Shown here: positions 14,833-20,180 of the stretch, piece after piece
Numbering within the stretch: position 1 is the stretch's first letter
Layout of the letters: every line of letters starts with the position of its first letter
From: an uncultured Lachnospiraceae bacterium
GTDB taxonomy: Bacteria; Bacillota; Clostridia; Lachnospirales; Lachnospiraceae
Reading direction: 5' to 3'
Length of the DNA stretch: 20,180 bases
NCBI GenBank assembly: GCA_902476265.1
Contig: CABSCP010000058.1
Coordinates: forward strand, 1 to 20,180
Position numbers and translations under genes: made by a program
The notes under the pieces: generated by a model
Told to the model about the DNA's origin: nothing
Database searches by the model: none
The model's input: the letters and a program-made list of their open reading frames with translations, nothing else

Positions 14833-16635
14833 ATGAACAAGTTCCGCCATTTATCCGATGGTCATAAGCACTACGGCCCCCTGGCTCTTTTTCTGATCCA
14901 GGTCTTTTTCTCCACCTTCGCACTCTGCAATATCTGCGGCCTGTCCCCTTCGGGCATCCTGTCCGTCATTGTTTTCGGCCTGCTGGTTTCCTTTTTTTCC
15001 TATCAGAAAAAGAAAACCGCTGCCGCTGTACTGCCCCGGAACTTTTCCTGGATGTGCACCCTGCTGGCCGCCCTCTATATGGTTTTCTATATGGCCTCCG
15101 AACACAAAAAACTGACCGGCGGTTTTGAGAGCAGAATGTTCCGTTTTTCCTTTGTGCTTGTCACCGCCATCGGTCTGTTCTTTTTATTTAACGCCTGCTG
15201 CCGTCTCCTGATGGTTCTCTTTTCTGCCGCCGGCCCTGCTTCTTTTTCAAAAGGGCTGAGTCGCCGCCAAAAGGGCCTCATTTTTGCCGGCCTTCTCCTC
15301 TGCTGGCTGCCCTGGTTCCTCTATAATTATCCGGGCGTCATGACGCCGGACAGCCTGAGCCAGTTTTCCCAGGCCACAGGGCTGATCCCCTACAGCAGCC
15401 ATCACTCCATCCTCCACACGCTGATCTTTTCCTTTTTTTATCATATTGGCTTTGCCCTCACTCATCAGGTCAACGCAGGCATCGCTTTCTATATCGTTTT
15501 CCAGATGCTCACCCTGGCCGCTGTGGAAACCTGCTGCCTGTCCCTGCTGGCGCAAAAGGGCGTGAAAAAGTGGATGCTGACCGTCTGGTTTTTGTTTTGG
15601 GGTCTGGTCCCTTATCACGGCATTTATGCCGTCACCATGTGGAAGGATGTGCTGTTTTCCGCCTTCGTGCTGCTCTATGCCATCGTGCTGTACCGGCTTT
15701 TGGAACTTCCTGATCTGTCCTTCAAAAAAGATGCCGGACTTTTATCCCTGCTCTTTTTATCCGGATGGTTCACCTGTATGCTGCGCTCCAACGGCCTTTA
15801 TATTTTTGTTTTCACCCTTCCCTTTGTATGTTTCGTTTTCCGCCGTCGTATCCGAATCATGGGGACCATACAGCTGGCGGTTCTGCTCCTGGCCCTTGTG
15901 GTGCAGGGGCCTGTGATGGATCATTTCGGCGTGAAAAAACCCCATTTCACGGAATCCCTTTCCATCCCGCTGCAGCAGGTGGCGCGGGTGGTGAAGGAAG
16001 GGCGTGAGCTGACTGCTGATCAGAAAGAGCTGATCAATCAGGTGGTGGACATATCCCTGATCCCGGATTATTATAATCCCTCGCTTTCCGATCCCATAAA
16101 AGCACTTGTGATCTACAATAATGCGGATTATCTGGCGGCGAATAAGTCCCGTTTTTTCCGGCTCTGGCTGGAGCTGGGCCTGCAATATCCCCGGGATTAT
16201 ATGGAGGCCTTCATCGACCAGACCCGGGGCTACTGGTATCCGGCCCCTGCCGATATGCGCACCAATGAAGGCATCTCTCCCAACGAAATCGGCCTGTCCT
16301 GGCCCCATGTTCTGCGGGGGCTGCTGCCGGTTAAAATCAGCGAACTGCTTTTAAAAATGCCGGATCTCTTCCCCCTTTACGGGCTGCTGTGGAGCATCGG
16401 CGCTTTCACCTGGGCCGCGCTGTTTCTGACTGCCTTTCAGTTTTTATACGGGGACCGCAGATATCTGATTTTATACCTGCCTTTTGTGGGCACTGTTCTG
16501 ACGCTTTTGCTCGCCACTCCCGTGGCCTCCGACATACGCTATGCCTATCCCCTTTTTCTGGGGATGCCCTTCCTGCTTTCCGTGCCGGTTTTGACAAAGC
16601 GTTATTGTATTCCGGAGCAAAAAAGGGTAAAATAG
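14833..16635 (+). CDS. DUF6020 family polytopic membrane protein
   Basis: A 600-residue integral membrane protein. About a dozen hydrophobic segments are visible, five in the first 165 residues. Seen: YPGVMTPDSLSQ (166-177), HHSILHTL (190-197) and MWKDVLFS (269-276), which mark the DUF6020 family of Firmicutes. The PG-x3-DS and HH-x3-HT loops resemble the first outer loops of GT-C transferases such as GT39/YfhO-type proteins, where Asp is catalytic, so a lipid-linked sugar transferase is possible; the function is not established. A soluble stretch of about 110 residues (about 405-515) sits between late segments. The ATG at 14833 has AGGAGG five to six bases upstream; the open frame reaches back to 14674, through the promoter, and is not used. 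Divergent from the EPS operon. Confidence 0.75.
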   Translation: MNKFRHLSDGHKHYGPLALFLIQVFFSTFALCNICGLSPSGILSVIVFGLLVSFFSYQKKKTAAAVLPRNFSWMCTLLAALYMVFYMASEHKKLTGGFESRMFRFSFVLVTAIGLFFLFNACCRLLMVLFSAAGPASFSKGLSRRQKGLIFAGLLLCWLPWFLYNYPGVMTPDSLSQFSQATGLIPYSSHHSILHTLIFSFFYHIGFALTHQVNAGIAFYIVFQMLTLAAVETCCLSLLAQKGVKKWMLTVWFLFWGLVPYHGIYAVTMWKDVLFSAFVLLYAIVLYRLLELPDLSFKKDAGLLSLLFLSGWFTCMLRSNGLYIFVFTLPFVCFVFRRRIRIMGTIQLAVLLLALVVQGPVMDHFGVKKPHFTESLSIPLQQVARVVKEGRELTADQKELINQVVDISLIPDYYNPSLSDPIKALVIYNNADYLAANKSRFFRLWLELGLQYPRDYMEAFIDQTRGYWYPAPADMRTNEGISPNEIGLSWPHVLRGLLPVKISELLLKMPDLFPLYGLLWSIGAFTWAALFLTAFQFLYGDRRYLILYLPFVGTVLTLLLATPVASDIRYAYPLFLGMPFLLSVPVLTKRYCIPEQKRVK

Positions 16636-16692
16636 AAAAGGTGGTTCCGACAGCTCCATCACCAGGGGAACAAAAGACAAGGGGTAAATGTT

Positions 16693-17154
16693 ATGGAATT
16701 TTTAAACGCTTTGGTACACAATACCGTTTTCATGGCCGCTGTAACCGGCTGGCTTGTGGCACAGGTGCTGAAAACAATCATCTATACCTGCATCAATAAA
16801 AGCTTCGATGCGGAACGTCTGGTGGGCAGCGGCGGGATGCCCAGTTCTCATGCCGCAACCGTATGCGCGCTGGCCACAGCCGCCGGAATTGAATACGGCG
16901 GCGGAAGTTTCCAGTTCGCCGTTTCCGCCATTCTTGCCATCATCGTTATGTATGACGCCAGAGGCGTCCGCCGGGAAACCGGGATCCAGGCTCAGGTCAT
17001 CAATGAGATGATCACCTTTTTCCAGAACATGGGCAAACCGCTCTCCTATGAAGAAAAACTGAAGGAATTCGTGGGACATACCCCGCTGCAGGTGCTTGTG
17101 GGCGCTATCCTGGGAATTTTGATTGCCGTGTCCTACTGCATCTGGCTCGGATGA
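16693..17154 (+). CDS. Divergent PAP2 family protein (DUF212)
   Basis: A 153-residue small membrane protein of the acid phosphatase/vanadium-haloperoxidase-related family. Seen: GGMPSSHA (47-54), and MYDARGVRRETGIQAQVIN (86-104), the two conserved blocks of the family, with four hydrophobic segments, the last at the C terminus. PAP2 enzymes remove phosphate from lipid phosphates; the relatives in this group have unproven activity. A role in recycling polyprenyl phosphate at the membrane would fit the neighbouring EPS genes (inference). GGGG is eight bases upstream of the ATG. It follows the DUF6020 gene by 57 bases with no terminator, so the two probably share a transcript. Confidence 0.88.
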   Translation: MEFLNALVHNTVFMAAVTGWLVAQVLKTIIYTCINKSFDAERLVGSGGMPSSHAATVCALATAAGIEYGGGSFQFAVSAILAIIVMYDARGVRRETGIQAQVINEMITFFQNMGKPLSYEEKLKEFVGHTPLQVLVGAILGILIAVSYCIWLG

Positions 17155-17160
17155 AACGGA

Positions 17161-17205
17161 ATGCGCCGGTCTTTCAATGAATGAAAAGCCGGCGCATCTT
17201 TCTTA
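17161..17205 (+). terminator. Rho-independent terminator after the PAP2-family gene
   Basis: ATGCGCCGG (17161-17169) pairs perfectly with CCGGCGCAT (17189-17197). The inner bases (17172-17176 with 17182-17186) extend it after a mismatch. CTTTCTTATTTCTT follows. It begins seven bases past the stop codon at 17154, so it ends the DUF6020-PAP2 transcript. Confidence 0.85.
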
Positions 17206-17350
17206 TTTCTTCATTTTTTTATCAGATTATCTTCACACTTCCAACAAAAAGCCTTCACATTTTTGGAGTATCATGAGTTCATACCAAACGAAAGGAGGCC
17301 GGAACGACTCAATAACTTAGTTTACTGTATTGATTACGCACACCAAATAC

Positions 17351-17378
17351 GCAAAAAGCAGGAGGTAATACCCCTCCT
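17351..17378 (-). terminator. Second minus-strand terminator after the GT39-like gene
   Basis: On the minus strand AGGAGG (17378-17373) pairs with CCTCCT (17365-17360) around a 7-base loop, and GCTTTTTGC follows. The stem is short but has a real T run. With the larger hairpin just upstream it would make a tandem stop for the rfbD transcript. The rest of 17205-17350 shows no supportable gene. Confidence 0.55.
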
Positions 17379-17389
17379 TCAACACTCAC

Positions 17390-17434
17390 AAACAGCCGGT
17401 GTTCCCTCTCCCCCCTCAGGAACACCGGCTGTTT
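17390..17434. terminator. 16-bp perfect inverted repeat, probable terminator
   Basis: AAACAGCCGGTGTTCC (17390-17405) is the exact reverse complement of GGAACACCGGCTGTTT (17419-17434), with a C-rich 13-base loop. It starts eight bases past the stop of the minus-strand GT39-like gene. A strong T run is missing on both sides, beyond the TTT of the arm, so termination may be helped by the second hairpin. Confidence 0.65.
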
Positions 17435-17441
17435 GATTTCG

Positions 17442-19130
17442 TCACTGTTTTGTTATTTCGTAGAGATCACAGTAAAGAAGCTCCCGCAGCAGTTTCACCT
17501 GTGCCCTGTCTCCCATACCCTCTTTGATCGCTTTGAGCGCATCCTGTGAGCTGTCGTTTCTGGCAATATAGGCCAAGACCCGCTTTGCCGAACCGATCCG
17601 TTCATCCTCCACTGCAGACACATCCGCCAGGCTGGCAAAATAGATCCTGTCGTACTGCATCAATTCCAGCGAATCGTCCCAGATCATCCACATCAGATTC
17701 CCATTGTAAAAATAAACCGCCGGGACGTCATGATTTTCCCTGGCAAAAGCGAGATTGGGCGCATCCTCTTCATACAGGAAAAGCACCTTATTTTGGCACA
17801 GCCCGTTTATCTGCCCTGCCGCCAGCAAAAAAATTACACAACATACGCCGATCATCCCGGTCTTTTCGGCTTTCTCCCTGTTCCGGGAAGTACCCGATAC
17901 GGCCAGGGCACAGACTTTTTCCGTGAAAAGGACCAGCATCGTCACAGCCAGCAGAAGAATCAGTCCGTACACCGGAATCTGATAACGGTTTGCCTCCTCC
18001 GCTGTCAGCAGCGCCGTTTTGGTCACTACTGCAAAATAACCCACGGCTGCCACCCCCGGAATCAAAATCACACGATACCGCTCCCAAACAGACTGTGACA
18101 GTCTCTTATCTGCCTGTTTCCTCCGCCTCAGCATGACGGCTGTCAACGCCAGAAGCAGGACCACCAGAAGGAATACAGGCAGAAGAGAACCAAAGGCATA
18201 TTCATTCAAAAGCCCGGCAAAAAAACGCAGTCTGCCTAGGGTATTCGCCGCATCGAAAAAGGCGCCCATGGCTTCCGTTCCCCGGTATCCTCTGAAAATG
18301 TGTCCCAGACAGGCGGGATAACTGACCACTGCCAGCAGCATTGCTCCTATTACGGCAGCTCCATAAACAAAACAATCCTTCCACTTCTGTCCCCAGGTCT
18401 TTCCTTCCGCCTTTTCAAACAGCAGATAGCATTCCGTCGCCGCAGCCAGGAAAAACAGATAAACCGCAAAATAATAATGCGTCAGAAAACCCAGATAAAC
18501 ACAACACATGAGAGGCAGATAAAACTGCCAGCCCCGCTTTCTTTTCTCCAGCGCGCAGACGTGCAGCCAGGTCGCCAGCAGGATCAAAAATCCCAGCAGC
18601 ATATACATCCGCACCAGCATGATGCCGGAAAAAACCGCCGGATTGAATCCATACAGCAGGCATGTCCCGAAAACAGCCGCCACCGCAAACCTTTCGTTTT
18701 TCTTTTCCGCCCGATAGGTGAATTTCCAGGCCAGGCCTCCCAGCAAAAACCAGCTTCCCGCAAAAAACAGCAGGTTTAACGCCAGCCCCGTCCATTTGGT
18801 AAAGACGCCCGGCACAAGAGAACAGGCGGTATGGAGCAGGAGGTAGTAAAAAGGCGGGTGCACATCATAGGTCTGCATCCGCACCACCGTGGGAAAATCA
18901 AACCCCTCTCCCGGCAGCACTTCAAATTCACTCCGGATTTCCGCGGTATCCTTCCACTCCCGGTCCGTGGGCGCCAGCCCATACGTCACATTGGACGAAT
19001 AGTAGGAATAATATTCGTCATAATGGAATCCTGTTTTTTTCATACAAAAACAGAATGCTGCAATCACTTGCAGCATCAAAAGGATTCCCAGCGCCAAATA
19101 CAGCTTCCCTTTTTGTTCTGTTTTTTTCAT
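17442..19130 (-). CDS. GT39-like GT-C membrane glycosyltransferase
   Basis: A 562-residue membrane protein with about eleven hydrophobic segments. Seen: HYDEYYSYYS (36-45) in the first outer loop, with the acidic pair of GT-C enzymes, and DVHPPFYYLLLH (89-100), the PMT/ArnT-type motif. VRMYMLLGFLIL and THYYFAVYLFF follow in later segments. The last ~120 residues are a soluble domain. Such enzymes use polyprenyl-phosphate sugars on the outer face; the acceptor here is unknown. The ATG at 19130 is chosen because GAGGAT lies about eight bases upstream; a TTG at 19145 is an unlikely start. It follows rfbD within 26 bases and shares its transcript, so rhamnose-containing glycans may be involved (weak inference). 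Confidence 0.8.
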   Translation of the reverse strand: MKKTEQKGKLYLALGILLMLQVIAAFCFCMKKTGFHYDEYYSYYSSNVTYGLAPTDREWKDTAEIRSEFEVLPGEGFDFPTVVRMQTYDVHPPFYYLLLHTACSLVPGVFTKWTGLALNLLFFAGSWFLLGGLAWKFTYRAEKKNERFAVAAVFGTCLLYGFNPAVFSGIMLVRMYMLLGFLILLATWLHVCALEKRKRGWQFYLPLMCCVYLGFLTHYYFAVYLFFLAAATECYLLFEKAEGKTWGQKWKDCFVYGAAVIGAMLLAVVSYPACLGHIFRGYRGTEAMGAFFDAANTLGRLRFFAGLLNEYAFGSLLPVFLLVVLLLALTAVMLRRRKQADKRLSQSVWERYRVILIPGVAAVGYFAVVTKTALLTAEEANRYQIPVYGLILLLAVTMLVLFTEKVCALAVSGTSRNREKAEKTGMIGVCCVIFLLAAGQINGLCQNKVLFLYEEDAPNLAFARENHDVPAVYFYNGNLMWMIWDDSLELMQYDRIYFASLADVSAVEDERIGSAKRVLAYIARNDSSQDALKAIKEGMGDRAQVKLLRELLYCDLYEITKQ

Positions 19131-19155
19131 AATTTGTATCCTCAAAGACCGGCTT

Positions 19156-19998
19156 TTACAGATTCTTCATGTAAACGGCGATGGCATCTTTCCAGTCCGC
19201 AAAGGTGAAATCCGTGGTCAGCCGGAACATCCGGTTATCCAGAACGGAATAAGCGGGACGGGGTGCGGCCGCGCCGTATTCTTCCGTGGTGATCGCTTCC
19301 ACTTCCGTCGTTTTCCCTGCAAGTCGGAATACCTCTCTGGCAAACTCCGCCCAGCTGCAGCTGCCTTCGCAGGTAGCGTGGAACAGGCCGTAATTTTCCG
19401 TAAACAGCAGCGCATTAATCGCTTTCGTCAGCTCTTCCGCGCTGGTGGGCGATCCGAACTGATCTCCTACCACTCTCACCTTATCGTTGGTCTCGGACAG
19501 ACGCAGCATGGTCTTTGCGAAGTTCTTGCCGTCGCCATACAGCCATGCGGTGCGCAGGATGAAATACCGGTCCGCAAAATCCTTCACAAACTCTTCTCCC
19601 GCCAGTTTGGTGGAACCGTACGCTCCCTGGGGATTTGTGGGATCTGTCTCCACATAAGGTCTTGTCCCTTTTCCGTCAAACACATAGTCCGTGGAAATAT
19701 GCATCAGCTTCGCGCCTGTCTCCCTGGACGCAATCGCCAGGTTGCGGGCGCCGATGGCGTTGATTGCAAAAGCCTTTTCATACTGGGTCTCGCAGGCATC
19801 CACTCCCGTATGCGCCGCGCAGTTGATGATGGCGTAAGGCTGCACCTCCCGGGCCAGCTTCATAACCGCATCAATATTGGTGATATCCAGCTCCGCCACA
19901 TCCGTATTGACAAAACTGATATCCGACGCATTCTTATAATATTCGTTCACCGCACGGCCCAGCTGACCGTTGCAGCCTGTCACAATAATTTTCTTCAT
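19156..19998 (-). CDS. rfbD: dTDP-4-dehydrorhamnose reductase
   Basis: A 280-residue short-chain dehydrogenase/reductase of the RmlD type that makes dTDP-L-rhamnose from dTDP-4-dehydro-L-rhamnose with NAD(P)H. Seen: the dinucleotide-binding GCNGQLG (8-14), INCAAHTGVDACE (58-70), STDYVFDG (102-109), and catalytic YGSTK (127-131, Y-x3-K) with the Thr/Ser of STDY. Length and order fit the family. The ATG at 19998 has AGGA seven bases upstream and AGGAG further up. It is first in a two-gene minus-strand unit with the GT39-like gene. The other rhamnose genes (rfbA, rfbB, rfbC) are not in the window; they may lie beyond the right edge or elsewhere. Confidence 0.95.
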   Translation of the reverse strand: MKKIIVTGCNGQLGRAVNEYYKNASDISFVNTDVAELDITNIDAVMKLAREVQPYAIINCAAHTGVDACETQYEKAFAINAIGARNLAIASRETGAKLMHISTDYVFDGKGTRPYVETDPTNPQGAYGSTKLAGEEFVKDFADRYFILRTAWLYGDGKNFAKTMLRLSETNDKVRVVGDQFGSPTSAEELTKAINALLFTENYGLFHATCEGSCSWAEFAREVFRLAGKTTEVEAITTEEYGAAAPRPAYSVLDNRMFRLTTDFTFADWKDAIAVYMKNL

Positions 19999-20147
19999 AT
20001 CGTTTTCCTGCTCCTTTCCTCTTACCAGAAATATTCTACCATCCTTTCCCGTATTTTACCACTGTTTGGCTGATTTTCCCTCGAAAAAAACTTTTTTTGA
20101 TAGTGACAAACTTTTTGCTCTACGTTCCCATCTTTGACAGCTCAAAT

Positions 20148-20180
20148 GCCGCAAATGTAGTGTTTATCAGCATTTGCGGC
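20148..20180. repeat. Perfect 10-bp inverted repeat at the window edge
   Basis: GCCGCAAATG (20148-20157) is the exact reverse complement of CATTTGCGGC (20171-20180) with a 13-base loop. The right arm ends at the last base, so the repeat may continue outside; the left arm is preceded by TTTGACAGCTCAAAT. It could be the terminator of a minus-strand gene beyond the edge or the end of a repeated element. The rest of 19999-20147 is an AT-rich stretch upstream of rfbD with no convincing promoter hexamers and no gene. Confidence 0.55.

Noticed and set aside
17273..17320. A 15-codon open frame (ATG AGT TCA ... TAG) with GGAG six bases upstream, between two terminators
   Set aside because: It is very short, resembles nothing recognised, and lies in a stretch rich in hairpins. 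Without conservation or expression data it cannot be told from chance.
20081..20100. A-run and T-run (AAAAAAACTTTTTTT) as a hairpin terminator
   Set aside because: It is a pure A-T self-complementary run without a GC stem. It could be curved DNA, but it is too weak to call.
19999..20147. A promoter for rfbD
   Set aside because: TAGAAT and TAAAAT are present on the minus strand, but neither has a -35 hexamer at a proper distance; TTGTCA has no matching -10. The start may depend on a promoter outside the window.
1..20180. CRISPR array, tRNA, rRNA, insertion sequence or prophage gene
   Set aside because: No spaced direct repeats, no tRNA cloverleaf, no transposase or integrase motif and no phage gene were seen on either strand.

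Overview
The window is a chromosomal surface-polysaccharide locus of a Gram-positive, spore-forming-lineage Firmicute. It most resembles the Lachnospiraceae/Clostridia. The reasons are strong AGGAGG-type ribosome binding sites, a protein matching the Spo0A DNA-binding domain, EpsG- and Wzz-type proteins without any outer-membrane export gene, and DUF6020 and LIC_10190-type membrane proteins. No mobile element, rRNA, tRNA or CRISPR array was recognised.

Layout. (1) Positions 14630 down to 165, minus strand: a long, tightly packed exopolysaccharide (EPS) unit. In order of transcription it holds a large polytopic LIC_10190-type membrane protein, the mannose-1-phosphate guanylyltransferase ManC (ATGA overlap), a 175-base gap with a possible second promoter, a stand-alone Spo0A C-terminal-domain protein, a GtrB/DPM1-type polyprenyl-phosphate glycosyltransferase, a GT2, a polyprenyl glycosylphosphotransferase, a Wzz-like chain-length protein with a degenerate kinase-like tail, an unusual GT2-like enzyme, an EpsG/Wzy-like polymerase, a WcaE-type GT2, two GT4 enzymes (ATGA overlap), another GT2, and finally a uracil-DNA-glycosylase-family gene. 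A terminator follows at 44-83. (2) Positions 14646-14832: a divergent promoter region with a good sigma-A-type promoter on each strand. (3) Positions 14833-17154, plus strand: a DUF6020 membrane protein and a divergent PAP2-family protein, then a terminator. (4) Positions 17155-17441: a non-coding stretch holding convergent terminators. (5) Positions 19998 down to 17442, minus strand: rfbD (dTDP-4-dehydrorhamnose reductase), then a GT39-like GT-C membrane glycosyltransferase. (6) Right edge: a perfect 10-bp inverted repeat that reaches the last base.

Inferred working model: the glycosylphosphotransferase loads the first sugar phosphate on undecaprenyl phosphate. The GT2 and GT4 enzymes then extend the repeat unit, using GDP-mannose (ManC) and perhaps dTDP-rhamnose (RfbD). 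The EpsG-like protein polymerises it and the Wzz-like protein sets chain length. The GtrB-like enzyme may make a polyprenyl-phosphate sugar for one of the GT-C-like membrane proteins. No Wzx flippase, intact tyrosine kinase or PHP-type phosphatase is encoded in the window. The Spo0A-domain protein leading the EPS-assembly genes is the most interesting feature, because it suggests locus-specific control through Spo0A-like DNA sites.
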